Assembly (NCBI GenBank): GCA_025345505.1
Contig: JANVCC010000167.1
Coordinates: 1,286,641-1,350,640, forward strand
Length of the DNA stretch: 64,000 bases
Direction: 5' to 3'
Source of the DNA: Todiramphus chloris collaris
Lineage: Eukaryota; Chordata; Aves; Coraciiformes; Alcedinidae
The translations under genes and the position numbers were made by a program. How positions within the stretch are numbered: position 1 is the stretch's first letter; every line of letters begins with the position of its first letter. The notes under the pieces were generated by a model. It worked only from the letters and a program-made list of their open reading frames with translations, ran no database searches and was not told where the DNA came from. Positions 22,487 through 37,400 of the stretch are shown one piece after another.

Positions 22487-25400
22487 TCAGGAGGTCCCTG
22501 GGATATCTGTAGGCACTTTTAAGAGTTCTTCAACTTCTTCTTGTAGAGCCTCAGCTTTTTCACTCAGCAGCATCTATAATAATTAATGAAACCAGTAGGA
22601 AACAAATACAAGCATTAGCTATAATTGCTAGGTAAGTCAAAACACCAATGTTTTTTTCCAAACTTTCACCTGGTCTGTAAATAAAACCTTGTCTTGCTGC
22701 TCAGAGGATGACAGGGACCTTTGCCTCAAAGGGTGAACAGTTCCACAAGTACTACTACCAACATTTCTTACTGTATGGAGTGTATACCCACATGAAAAGC
22801 ACTTCCCACAAATTCCTGTAGTACACAGCTGGTTTTCTCAGTTCTGCCATCACATATGTACAAAATTTAACAGAACATGAACAGCTTTATCTAGAACTGT
22901 TAACAAGAACATTCTTCAGCTTAAACTTTTCCACTGGAGAATAAATATTTGTGAACTGTGCTGAGTTGCCATTGCAACAGCAGAGGATTTGGGGAGATTA
23001 AGGAGAGAAAAATATTGCCAGTTGATAAATAAAACATTTCCTGTATTATTAAAAACTTCCCTGGATTGGTAAATAAAAGCTTCCTTGTGTTAGGCACAAC
23101 TCAATGTTTGTTACAGATCCTTGCCCTTGGATTATTTCTGTATGCCTTAGAAGCAAGTAAAAGTGAAAGCCCTTCTCGTGGTGCATATTCAACGCTACAG
23201 GCTTGGGGAGGAGTGGCTGGAGAGCTGCCTGGCAGAAAAGGACCTGGGGGTGTTGGTCAATAGCCGGCTGAACATGAGCCAGCAGTGTGCCCAGGTGGCC
23301 AAGAAGGCCAATGGCATCCTGGCCTGTATCAGAAACAGTGTGACCAGTAGGAGTAGGGAGGTGATCGTACCCCTATACCCGGCACTTGTGAGACCACACC
23401 TTGAGTACTGTGTCCAGTTTTGGTCACCACAGTACAGGAGGGACATGGAGGTGCTGGAGCCAGTGCAGAGGAGGGCAACAAAGCTGGTGAAAGGGCTGGA
23501 AAGCATGCCCTGTGAAGAGCATCTGAGGGAACTGGGTTTGTTTATTCTGGAGAAGAGGAGGCTGAGAGGAGACCTTATCGCCCTCTACAACTACCTGAAA
23601 GGAGGTTGTAGAGAGGCTGGTGTTGGTCTCTTCTCTCAAATTAGTAATGATAGGACGAGGGGGAATGGACTAAAGTTGCGTCAGGGGAAGTTTAGATTAG
23701 ATATTAGGAGGAAATTCTTCACTGAGAGGGTAGTTAGGCACTGGAACAGGCTGCCCAGGGAGGTGGTGGAGTCACCATCCCTGGAGGTGTTTAAAGAACG
23801 ATTAGATGTGGAGCTTGAGGATATGGTGTAGTGGTTGAGAAATGCTAGGACAAAGGTTGGACTTGATGACCCTGGAGGTCCTTTCCAACCATAATGATTC
23901 TATGATTCTATGATTCAAAACAGAAAGATTAGAAAGGAACAAATAACAGGGCAGGCTGGCTGTGGCTGGGTTGGAGTCAGTTTTCTCCACAGTAGCTGAT
24001 ACAAAGCTGTATTTTGGCTTTGTGCTGGAAACAGTCTTGATAACGCAGGGATGTTTTGGTTATTGCTGAGCAAGGCTCACAGAGCCAAGGACTTCCCTGC
24101 TCCTCACACCATCCCACCAGTGAGTGGGGTGGGGGCGCACAAGGATTTGAGAGGCAACACAGGCAGGACAGCTGGCCCCAAGTGGCCAAAGGGCTATCCC
24201 AGAACAGGTGACATCACCCTCAGTAGATCAAGCTGGAGGAGAAGGAAGGGGGGACATGGGAAAGCAAACGTCATTACTCCACAAGTCCCTGTTCCGTGTG
24301 ACAGAGCCCAGCTTTCCTGGAGATGGCCAAACACCTGCCTGCCGTGGCAAGTGCTGAAAGGATTTCTTCTTCTGCCTTGTTTGTGTGTGAAGCTTTGGCT
24401 CTGCCTGTTTGACTGTATCTCAACCCATGAATTTTCTCCCTTTTACCCACCCACTTCCCTCCCCCATCCCACTGCAGGGAGCAGTAAGCAAAGCAGCTGG
24501 GTGGTGCTTAGTTGTCAGCTGAGGTTCAACCACTACACAGGGCATGACAAAAATGACCTAAACAGGGGAGGTTAACCCTATACCTTGTTGGTTTCCATTT
24601 CTATAGTCCTGAAAATACTGGGTGTTTTTTTACCACAGCTACCACTAGAATTTTTGAGATAAGCCCTGAGGTATTGGTGGAAGAGAGCATTTCCAGAGCT
24701 GACTACTCAGGACAGAACGTGATAAATTTAACACTTCATCTGACAAGCTGTCAAGCATTTATGCCCTTTGCTTCCCCTCTGAAAGAGAGGGCAGCTTCCT
24801 ACTAGCCTGCATATAAAAAAATGTTGTGGCTCAATTAATTACTCTTAACTGTATTCAATGATATTGTCAAGAAAATATTTCAGTATATTCTTAATACAGA
24901 TCTGTACATAACTAACCACTAATGCCTTGACTAATAAACAAAACCCTTCCATTTTCATGTCATTCAAACACTGACTTCTGACATATTGAAGTTCTGAAGG
25001 TTTTTTTTGAGGGGGTTTTGCTGTTTGGGCTTTTTTGTTCGGTTTTTGTCTTGTTTTTTAACCTTAGTTTCTGACTTACCTTTGCAGATGAAACAATCTG
25101 CTTGGCCTGATGTCGTGACAAGCGCTCGATCCCCTTGACCAGAGTTTCTGGATTTGCATTAGCCAAGTGTGCTAGAGTTTTGTACCCTGCGTTGTAAAGC
25201 TGTTTTGCTCGTGCCTGCAAGTCCAAAATTGTGTTAGAACAGGCAAGAAGAATTATCAGCAAGTGCCAATTTATGCACCAACCCCACAAGCTTCATCTTT
25301 GCCTATCAGTCCAGTTCTCTGGTTTATCTTTCTGACAACCCGAGTACTCACTGAGAATCTTTACTCCTCAGACAGCTTTACTGCTAAGATTTAACTCCCC

Positions 25401-28400
25401 ATACAATTTTCCCCAGCTTACCCATTTGGTCAGATCTTACCCATTCATCACTACTTTTTGAGCCTAGATGACCTGACTCTGACACCCTCTTTGTTTTCTG
25501 CATTCACTGCCACTGAAGGGAGTGACTGTCTCATTCTTTGGACATGTGTAAGTGAAAGGAAGGGTGATTTTGGTTTATTCTTTCCCCAGAACACAGCTTC
25601 CACAAAATTCCAGAAAATACTAAAATTTCCTGTTTCAAGCTTGTAAATAAAAAGCTTTTTTCCTTTAGTATCACAGTATCTTTTTTATCGCTCTAGTTCT
25701 GTGCTCACAGATAGAGAAGAGAGTCTCTGGAAGTTGATTATCACCACTGTAAGGGGTTGTGCCTTACCATCTGCCCTTAACTTGGTTTCATCCTGTTGCT
25801 ATGTAAAGTAGCCAAGCAGTATTGGCTTAACCCTGGGCAAACATTTCTTTTGCAAAACAATTACTGCTACAACTCTGTCTTTAAATTCAACTGCACGTCT
25901 ACACTAGTAGTGGAGTAATTTAATATGCCCAAGGCTTTAGTATCCTGAGTTATGAAGTAATCCCCATTCAATGAACAAGTGGCACACCTCCAAACATTTG
26001 CTCCATTACTTCATTGTTTTTTCTTCCCCTTTTACTCTTAAGGACAAGGAATAGAAAGACATTTATTTAATGGCAAATGTGGAGATCTTTAGCATCCAAC
26101 AGATAACTGTTGATAATGTATAATATCCCTCTGTGCTAACTGAGGACTACACATGTTCATGGATGTGAAGTGTCATTAATTTCACCAAAAAATAACCCCT
26201 AATTGCCAGCAACTGCTTTTGTGTCCTCAATTTGGTTGTTATATCCACAGCACTATCGGTGATGTAGAATCCCTCCTCACTTCATGACTTAAATCTCATT
26301 TAGATTGCTTTTTGAAAGCCGGGCAAGTAAATGTGCAGAAAAATTTCTCTTTCACTACAGTAGCCTTAACATTTTCATTTCTTCCACTGAAATCTAAGTA
26401 AATCACATCTGTTCAAGACAACAGACTACCTGCTAGGAGTGCCAGCTGCTGGTGTAGTTTGAACTCCAGTGCCTAAGGACCTCAGTTACAGCAACCATTT
26501 TGAAGAGTCATCTTTAAAACACAACTTGAACAGAATCACTCTGCCCAGGCTGTTGCTGCCCTTACACTGAAATGCTCCCATATAGAGCAAGCCATAAAAA
26601 GAAAGGGCTACTTTCCTTTTGCATCCAGCTTAGAAAATTTGATATATACAAGATAAACCATTAGGCTTTAACTCTTCATTATTAAGTTTCTGAGAATAAA
26701 ACTTCACTGCCACTAAATCCAGTGGTTTGCTGACAACCTAAAATAGGCTGTACAGCCAAGTTAGATCATTCTGCAAAGAGGTCCAGTCATTACTTACAAC
26801 CTTGCACTGAAGCCCAAAAAGATTTTTTACTTTAATAGGAATCAGAGAGCAGACAAGTTTCTTATTTAAAACACAGGCAGCACTGCAAGTGATTGTAAAA
26901 GCCTAAGTTCCCAACAGGGCTTCAGACATTTCTGTGAAGATCTGTTCACTATGTAAACTCTTCCTTTTTGCTCTCAAACTGAAGAATCCTTACCACAAAA
27001 GAGACCTGGGCTCTGTTTTCCAACTGAGGATACAGCTAAATTATCATGCAAACACAGCATTTTCACTCTTGCTGTGGTAGCAGCCTCAAGAAAAACATTA
27101 TTGGCTCCAGCTCACTTTTCCTCAACAGACCACTGGTCCCCCCAACCTCCAGGACAGTCATTGGATATTTGCCCTATGCCAAATGCTCAATAAAAAATCA
27201 GCTTGGTCTTCCAAATACACTCAAAAAACACATTAAAACTCAGCATACAAGTTTACATTAAAAAAAATCTCCCAAAGCCAAGTTGACTAACCTCTAGAAC
27301 CCCCGCTACCTCCATCAGAGGGATGAGTTCTGCCTTAACACAGTATGTCAACTGCTTGGTGAGTTCTGCCAGCAAGGCTTTATAAACCCAGAATTCTTCC
27401 AGTTCCTGCAGAGGCAAAGATCACTACAAATCACATCTGAAATTCTGTATTTGGGGGTGGGGGTGGGCGGGCGCATGACTGCTAAGAGCTCTGCTACAGC
27501 AACAAGCATGTGTTTGGCTTTTAGACAGGGGAAAACTATTATTTCCAGTTATCCTTTGAGCTAGATGCAGAGTTGTATTCAGCACACTTCAGCTGGACAT
27601 GCCCTAAAGTTGGGACAGCTCTGAATAATAAGCAATTAATTATTTCAGTAGAGGAAAAAAGGAAGAGGACAAGCCAAATCAAGTATTATCCTGAGATAAC
27701 ACTCCACAACCAGATGGCCTTTTTATCCAAGAGAAAGGTAAAATTGACAATTATTTCACTGACACTGGTCAATGCCCAATATTATCCACATTCTCAGTGC
27801 ATAAAGCTTACTTTTAATAATAAAAAAACAAACAAGCGTGCTTCTCTGAAAAGGAAAAATAATTCTCAACAGTAAAGCAGAGAACAGAGTCTTGCCCAGG
27901 AAAGCTGCAACGTAACACCCATGTTCCCTTCTACTGTAAGAAAAGAAATCCAGATTTTGCAAAAGCAATCCCAAAGAATTAATGGAATTAATTTCACACT
28001 CTACCTCACAGAAATGTAGAACACAGGAGGCAAAGGAGGCAGCTGAATTCAGGAGATTCTGTACGTGTCCTCGGGACATATTAAATTTCTCTGAAACACT
28101 CCATATATTGGTCTCTTTCAGCAGGGTATAAAGGACAAAGGACAGGTAGAGCCTGTTTACCACAGCACTGTCCACATTCTAGGAATAAAGCAAGTCAGAA
28201 TTCAGAGCAGGTATCACATTCAAGGTACTCCAATGAATGATACAAGGCAATTGTTTTCATCTCTAGTCCTTCCTCGCAGTGCTAACAGTTGGACAGGACG
28301 ATCTTTGAGGTCTCTTCCAATCAGAATTATTCTATATTATACCCTAAGATATTAAAGAACATGAAGAAAACCAACTGATGAGGTTAATAAAAAATTAATA

Positions 28401-31400
28401 AGTAGAGTAGTAATAATGAACACTAGCAGAAAAGTAGCAATTGTAAATAAATTAAATTACTAAACTGTCTTAGGAAGGAGAAATGTCCACCTTACCTTTC
28501 TGATGGCTTGACCAGAAGCCTTTTTTGTAATAAAACTTTCAGGTACTCCCAAAATATCCATTACTTTTTGCTCTGCTGCACTTAGCTGGTTAAACTAAAG
28601 ATTTTAGAAAGAACTTTCAGATATTTAGTTCTCTTAACAGTACAGGAAACACAAGTCTATTACTCAAAGTGAAACAATGTTTTGCAGTATCTCTATAGAG
28701 CACTTAGTCACCGAACTAAGTACTACCATCATTAGACAGCATGATCTGCAGCTTCTTTGAATACTTCTTTAAGTATCTGTAATTGTCCATCTCTCAATGT
28801 CACATTCTAGCAACGTGAAATGAAGGGAGTAGTTGAATTGTGGTGGATCTTAGAGCGTGCAAGACTAGGGTAAGGGCCGTGCTGCTAAGGCTGACATGAG
28901 CATAGTCTGTAGGAAGGTATTGGTCACAGTGTAATTGCAATTATATCCGAGACTAATACTTAACTCCAGCTAATGAAGATTGAACCTTCCTCTAGTGGAT
29001 TATGCTCTTGTCTAAAGTACAAAAGAGATGAGCGAGCACCAAAAGGTAAATGCAGCTCTTGATTCATTTAATAGTGTTTTTCTTGCAAGGCTACAATGAT
29101 GTGGTTACATATAAAGAGTTTGTAGGAAAATCTTGGTTAAGATTAAGCAGACTGGTGATGACAAGGCTAGTACCAAAGATTGAGTCAGGATTTGGAGTAC
29201 TGGCAACTCAAGGGATGCGTTTCATGTCTCTGTTTCCCCCCAGCAGGGTCAAATGTTATAGATTCAAAAGAACTAGGGGTTTTATGCAAGACAGGAAAGC
29301 AATTCTGTCCTGACTGGAAATAAATTAGCTTACCCTAACTTTTCATCAAATCATAACCCCACTATTTGTGTTTCTGATGTGTATAAACTTAAGGTTAATA
29401 GGCAGGATTAATATATGCCACAACACATGTTTGCTAGTAAATTCTCACCTGTCTCAAGTATATCATCCAATTTGGGGTACAGTTTGAAGTCATATCATAT
29501 GGAGTTGTCAGATACAGAAGATGAAGATTGCTCTCAAGAACCAGTCCTTCCAAACCTTTCTTCAGCTCTCTGTAAAGAAGATTGCAGTATGCCAAGTCTA
29601 TAGACCCTAGAAAAAGCACACAGTATATTGCAATTTTAAACAGGCAGAATTAAACATAGTAGATATTAACACTGAGTCAATATTTCCTTTATCTTCCTCA
29701 AAAGCTTATTTCTGTCATCTGTCTTGGAAGTTGTAAGCTGGGTGCTTGCTGTAACCTAACATGAGCAGTGAAACTGCACTGAGGAAAAGCAGTCACCTAG
29801 TTCCACCTATGTCCATTCTGCCTGTGGTCTGAATGTTTGTGATCTGGCTGAACTGAAATCCTGGAATCATCTTGTAGATTGAAGGAGCCTTGCAGAAATT
29901 CATCCTGTCCCAGTTGTTTTCCACAGCCCATATCTTTATGCTGTGACAGGAACACAAACCTTCCTGATAGACTGTTACAATTGGTCTAGATGTCATATGC
30001 TTCCTTTCCCTCTATGTCAAGAAACCCCCTTGGCACATAAATACCTATTCATAACAATCAATTATAAAACAAGGGCATGAGCCATTTTGATTACAATCAC
30101 TAAATCAAAGCTTTAAATATTTTTTGGGGGGTACAGTTGTGGTTTTAATTCCATCATGCCGGATGTTATTGCACTTCATTCGAATCAGTCATGCACTACT
30201 TGTTCATTCCCATTTTCAGCCCAGCAAATCATTTATTAATCAAAACTGCCTCTACAGCTTCATTTTTATTGCAGTTTCAGCCTAAAGATGGGAAAACATA
30301 CTGAATTTAGAGAAGGCTGAGCTGAAGAAGGTTGTTGAAATCTAGATTACATTAAGTATTTCAGAGTTTTACCTTTGTAGGTAGCTTTACCCAACGGTGT
30401 GACTGTTAGTGTACTTTTGTGGTCCTTGTCAGATATTCTTCCTTTCAGGAGCCCTTTTTCTATGAGATCTTCTAGCCCATCTTTAATTATCTCTGAGAGG
30501 TTCTTCTCTTTAGACAGCAGCTGCTGCTGAACACCCAGCAACGTAGTGCACATAAAATTGTCAACTTCCTCATGGGTAAGGGCGATCTGCATCAGTTTTG
30601 CAAGTGATTAGCATCGGAAGAAGGTGTCATTTCACACAGCACCTTTCACAAGCTATATGAAAAGAAATCACTGGATAGAGAACCAGTTTGCTATCCCATT
30701 AATGTGTCACTGTAGAAATACGTGACAATCAGTAGAACAACAGACAGCTGATGACAGATCTGATGGGACTGCTGTACTGTTATCATATAATATTATATAT
30801 TATTATATATTAATTTGTACTATTATTGTATCTATTGCATGGTATGAATTTGTTTCCACTGTTTGAGTTTTACATGGAAGGAAACAAGTTACGTGATTAA
30901 ATTGGACAAAGATTTTGCTGGGTCATTTTGTTTTCACCTGATTAAAGACTGTTCTGAACTTAAGCTAACTGGTTGAAAAGAGGAAAAAACCCATCTTTTT
31001 TTCCATAGAATCACCACAAATTTTTCTTTGCCTTCCCAAGCACTTAAGTTACTCACAGAGAAGAGTTAACTGATACCTTCAGTCCGACCAAAGATAACAA
31101 CAAGCTCTGCATTCCCTTGGTCACCTCCAGCAGAAGATTGCTGTAGCAATTCTCCAAAGGACTGTTAACTAAATCCTGAACCTAAAAAGAGCAAGAAATC
31201 TTTTAGTCCAGGGAAAATATTTATGCATTAGTTTTATGCTTTTAAAAATACTGACACACATGATTCAGCTTAAAGAAAATAACTGTCGATATCTGAAGTT
31301 TACAGGTGACATGTGAAAACAAACAATACAAAGCTAGTTTCCAGGTATTGTAGAAGTCAAATACTTGCAACATTAAGTCCACAAAAATGAAGCTAGGAAG

Positions 31401-34400
31401 CTCAGCTCCTCCTGTTTATCCCACCCAACAATTTAAATCACCATCAGCTTTGTGAAAATTACCAAGTGTCTGTCTTTTTCTTGCACTATGAGAATACTTT
31501 CTCCAGCACTGTCAATACCAGCTCGACCAGCTCTGCCAATCATTTGTTTATACTGGCTCTTCTTCAGGAAGTCATTAGCAACATAAGGAGCTCTGAGAAT
31601 AACCCTGTAAAGAAGTCTTTAGTAAGTCATACTTTTCATTGAAATTACTAATACAGACATAAAATTTATAAAGAATGCCTTTGTAAACTGTCTCTTGCTT
31701 ATTAACCAAAAAGAATTTAATGCCCCTGTTTGCAATGTGCAAATCAACCAGGAAAATATTTGACAGTTTCACATTTCTTGAATAAGTTTTTGCAGAACCT
31801 TTGGAACTCATCTCTGTATCTACTCCAAGAATTTAAGAGAAAAATCACTAAGATATAATATAAACCTTATTATAAAACACAACAAGTTATGCTACAAAGA
31901 CAACACTTGTTCATTAACTTTTTTCTGCCCTCGGTTGCATTTTTCCAACACACACGCACACAAAACTGGCTTCTCAGCAAACACTCTTTGGTCAGAGTAC
32001 AGCAGCAGTATCAGCAGCACTTGAGTAAGAAAAGAGAAAACATTTTACTGTTGAAACATTCAAGATATGTATCTTAGAACTAAGATTTATTTTACTACTT
32101 AAATGCTGTGCTTCAGACAGGATCTAAATAAACCACCATGAATTCTTGATTCTTCTGGATAAGACTGCTAAAATATTGAATCATTTCCTCAGTTTAAAAC
32201 CTCCTCAATCCATTTAGGAAAGTGCTCTTCAGCTGCACATTCTGAGGGACTCGCTACTGATTCACATTTCCTACATAACCTTGCAGTCTTGTGTCCTGAT
32301 TTGAACACAAAATCCCTTATGTTTGCCATCTGCTAGTAAAAAGTGGAAACAGACTTTAAATAGCACTGTAGTGCTAACTCATTAAAGCAGTTTACCAAGG
32401 AAAAAAATAATCAGTGCAAAGAAATACCTTTCAGTTACTAACCTTCTTGCTGGCAGGTTGACTCCAGCAGCTAAAGTAGCTGTGCAAGCAAGCAAACACA
32501 GGACACCTGTAGAATATGCCTCCTCTATACTTTTTCTTTCATCATTTGTAAGGCCACTATGGTGATAGGCAACACCAAGAGGGATTGTTTGGTTCAGAAC
32601 AGGACAGATGCTTCCATTTCCAATATTCTTTAGGTTCTTGATGAGATCTTGTTTCTCTTTCTCCTTGTGAGCTCTAAATTCTCTTGAAGGAATAAAAGAA
32701 TTTCTTTAGACTCGGGCAAGCATTATTTAGAAAAACAGAGATATGCTTACTGTCTAGTTCTAATCATTATCTGCTCCTCTATCATCTTGGTAAGAGAAGT
32801 TTTTCCAGTAATTTAAAATGATTTTCAGTAATGTAGCAATACACAGGAGACTGATAAAGTTGCAATAAAAGTCTTTTCTTGTTCGTATGCACAGGTACAG
32901 AAGGGATCTGTGACTGACTGGGCATGGGTGTTGGGTGCACTGAAGGAAGTAAGGCCACTGTCAGCTCCTAGTGAAGATGACACATCAAAACCAGTTTCAA
33001 CTTTGAGGGCATGGGAGGATTTCTGTTTCTTTTAATACCAGTTCTTTGCACATAAAATATAACGTGGTTAGACCATTATAAGCCAACTGAACCACATTTA
33101 AATTATACCAAATATAAGTGTTTTTCTTCCTTAACAAAGCCTGGTTTAGATTTTACAACTTCTATTCACAAAGCAGGTGTGGAAGAGGTAATCAACTAGG
33201 AACACAGAGGACCAAATACTGTGATATAGGGAAAATGTTTTGGTTTTGAAGCTGGCAGAGAACAGTGCCAAAGGGACACAAGGTCTGATTAATTTAGCCT
33301 TCTCCTTTTTATTATTTGTCCTCTAATAACCACTTCTTCAATTAGTTTGTTTCAAAAAGGGGCTTTTTTTTGTAAAAAACTTGTTTAATAAGCCTTGTGC
33401 TCCTTGCTGCTCATTTATGGAGCAACTAACTTTAAATAATTGCATGTTTTAAGTATTTACTTTTGATCACCAGGGAAAGTCACTTGTCAGCTAGTTAAGA
33501 TAAATCCTAAATTCTGACCACTTACTTCACATATAAATAAAAACTCAGAGAAGAAACTTACTTCTTTAGGTATTTGCACACCATTGAAGCCACATTTTCA
33601 CAGTTCTTTTTAGTGGGACAGAAGATTAGGCAGGAATATTTAGGAATAACTTCAGTAACCAGAGCAATGATGTGGTCAGGATCTGCTTTCTCCAGATTAC
33701 TAGAATACTGTCATAAATGTGGAATGACAAACATTTAAACTTAGAAATTAAATCAAACTAAGCATTTAATGCTTGTTCTCTACCTTCTCTAGACTACTCC
33801 CATGTGCTCTAATGTGACACAATAGCAAGAAGTGGTAAAACACTCTTTTCTCCTAAACCTCACTTGAAAGAGTTCGACAGTCCACCATAACACACATTTT
33901 TCTTTTTAAAGGTTGAAAATAATCCCTACAAGGCAGCAATAAGCCAACAACCCCTGCCAAAAATGTCTCCTTTCAGTGTTGTCTACAAGTGATCAACCAT
34001 TGAGGAAAACTACACAAAACCAAAGTACTGAGTATCTGCTACACTCAAAACCATCGAAATTCCCACATTAAAATACTGAAGAAGCTTCTTAACAATAAAG
34101 AAGTGAAAATCAAGTTGAGCATTCAGTGTTTTCAAGGCTTTTTTCCTCCTCAAAACCTATCGTTTTCTTTCTCATAGGTATTATGTAAGCACTACCACAT
34201 TTAAGCCATCCATTTGGTTAAAGCTCTAAACAAATCAACATAAATACTACATTTTGTTACTATACTTTAAAGAAACCACAAGCACTTTGGTTTTTTACCT
34301 TGAAATTCAGGAGACGTGAAAAAGAAAAGCTATTCTCTGATTTGCTGTCAACTGCATAAATGGTGTCTCTTATCTTTACATATTCCTTTAACTCTACCTA

Positions 34401-37400
34401 GGGAGATAGAAGCCATGAAGAGAAACTTTAGTTAAATTACCAAGTCTTCTCTAAAGATTAAGTTATTGATGTACAGGCTAGTAGGTTTTTTTCTGAGCAT
34501 CACATTTTGTACACAGACTTCCACTCACACAGTGTGCATTGGTTTAAAAAGTTGCAGGTATATTACATTACACTGTGAAGCTGAGCACAAAAGCTGCCAC
34601 AATCCTCAATTTTGAAGCCAAATATCTTTACTACTTTATGGTAACTTGTATACAGACCGGTCTAAAATTATTAGTATAGTATTCTGCTTGCAAGAACTTC
34701 TGCAGGTCTCCAACGTTATTTAACGTTGCGCTCATCCCAATGATTTGCGTGTTCTCTGGAAGACACAAGTGGAGATGAATTTATTGGCATGTTAATAACC
34801 TATAACACTTCTGCTCAGGATATAATTCATAAGCTTGCTGCTTCATCATTTGGCTTCTTAAAGGCCAAAGAAGCAGGTTTGAAAGGGTATATAGCTCAGA
34901 GATGTAACCCTAAAGGAATCCTTCTCTGTAAAGCATTTAATTGGAATGGCTAAGGGGCTTCCACAAACAAAATGGAAGGCATTTGACAATGCTCAAGATT
35001 TATCACATCAGTAGTATCAAAAAAGCTTCAAAACCACCCAGCCCATCGTGTTGCAGGGTCAACTAACACTTAAGTAAACACTGTTACTGCACAGAGTCCT
35101 GCCATGCTTTTCAAAGACAGCCGAAACACCACAAATCCAGAAAGCAAAAGTGTGACTCTTCTCGAGGTGCCATTGCTAGAATATTTTAATAACATCAGCT
35201 GTATCCATGACTTACTGCTGGTATAAAGAATTTTGGCAAGAGTAATTTCCAGCGTTGCTCCACGACTTCCCTCACCAAGCATATGTAACTGTGCACAGAA
35301 GGGAAAAAGGAAATGCAAGAATATTACTGAGCTCAGAGTATTTCTACAAGAAACCCAAAGAAACTGTGTAGTTGGGAATGATTATTACAGGAGTGTCTGT
35401 GTTGGATTCCCTCGTGATATCCCTCTGTTAAGTTTGACTGCTTAGTTCCCTCCAGAAGTATTACCTCACTAAAATAACTTTTAAGAATTGTGGAAAAACA
35501 GAGCCAAGAGCAAATAAATAACATACCTTCCCTTTACCTAGACAGTAACTGACACAAAGAGTTTTTACTCCTGACAGTAAACAGTCTATTTGCCAGCTTA
35601 AAGCAATATTAAACTGTTTTAAGCAGTGTAACTAATTGTTTATATTAACAAATTTCTAGCAGACAGCTCCTTCCAAAGAAATTAGAAGCTAATCTTCTTA
35701 AGCTGCCTTCTCTTTAGAAGCTACTAAGCATTCCATGAATTAGAACCTCATGTTAGCTATTCTGATTCAAGCCAACTCTGCCACACCACTGGAAAGCAGA
35801 AAAGGCAAATTCTCACACTCACATGTTACTCAGTATTTTTCTTTTTAAGGTTTCCTTCAGTCATTATTAACAGCAGAGACAAAGTCTCAGGGTTTCATGC
35901 TTAGGACTTCAGTTCTGGGATTTGTAAAATACATTCCCTGTGATAAAAACGATGCATGTTTTTTCTAATCCATTAAAGATGTTGTCCTGGTTTGAGTGAA
36001 AACAGAACTAATTCTGTTCAGTAATTTTACTTTTCAGCTTGGTTCTTCTAATGAACTGCACTTTCTGAAGTCAGCAGCCTGTTCTCACAGACAGTGTCTG
36101 CTTCTGGCAGTGATAACACCTTATGTTTAGAGTTACTACCAAGGGTTGGGGTGCAGACCAAGGCCACTGCTGGGTCCTGTGTACCACACTGGGGGGTGCA
36201 GAAAGTGAAAGGCTGCACCTGCAGGGAGGAGCGGACAGGACGGGTGACTCTAAACTGACCAGGAGGTATTCCATCCCATATACGCCAGATTTGGTCTAGA
36301 GCTGAGGGACCCGAAGTGTCTCTGGGCTCTTTGTTCCCCTCTTGGACTGCTTTGCCAGCTTTTGCTTGGCTTGGCTCGGGTCCTCTCTCGGTTCCTTCCT
36401 CGGAGCACCCAAGGAGGCCTCTGTCCGCTCTGCCTTCAATCCGGTCTGCGTGTTCCTGAACCCAGTACCAGAATCCAGCTCCTGAACACAGCTCCCGTCT
36501 GCTGCGGGGCCCAGGCTGGGACTGCCCCAGTGCCTGCACAACATCAGTGGTGACGGTGATGGAATTACCATCAGGGGGGTTGGGTTCCATACTGGTTTTG
36601 TATATATTTGTATATATTCCATTTTTATAATTATTAATTTCCTTTTCATTAAAGCTGTTCTAGTTTCCTTTTCTAATCGCTAAGTCTCTCTCCCTTATTC
36701 CCTTTCTCTTCCCCTCTGGGGAGGGAGGGGGGTTAACAGAGAGCGTCTGTTATAGGTCTAGGGGCTGCCCTGACCCTAAACTGCAACAGATGTCTAATTG
36801 ACAAAGAGTTACTAAGTAATTCACCAGCGACCACTAACACAGAACTCTCAGAATTTTTTGTCCTGACCTAGCATCAAATACAGAAAAAATAACTTCCAGT
36901 GTTACAGAATTATGTACCAATGCAGAAAAAACTCAGGCATGTAGTAACTATTTCATGATAAACAATGAAAACAGGAGCAAGTAATTAAACAGTTGCTCTC
37001 TGCCAATTAATTGCATAATATAAACCTAAAACGTGGCATATTATAAAAGTGAGTAGGTCTTGCAGCACACCTACCTCATCTACTACAACCAGGCCAAGGT
37101 CATCAACTCTTGCTGTTTCAATTAAGGAGTTCACCAGAGCATGTCCTTTTTCTATAGTAGCAATATAAAGAGACTTTTTTCTTCTCCTCTTGATGGGGGG
37201 GAATCTTCCTTTACTTCCTGCATATTCTTCCACCAGAAAATCCAGTTCTATCCCAAAACTTGATAAACCCCTAACCTGCAAAGAAAAAACAAAGAAAAAA
37301 GGTTTATTAGACAAAAAACACACAGGAGTTTTGGATTTCAAGAGATCAACACGCCTAGAACCAACCCAGTAACATCAGTTCTTTAATTTAGTGAAAACTT

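Noticed and set aside
24051..24575. 174-codon plus-strand frame
   Set aside because: It falls within the diverged LTR and is a chance frame.
36048..36590. 180-codon minus-strand frame
   Set aside because: It lies wholly inside the solo LTR in HELQ intron 4 and matches no viral or cellular protein pattern.
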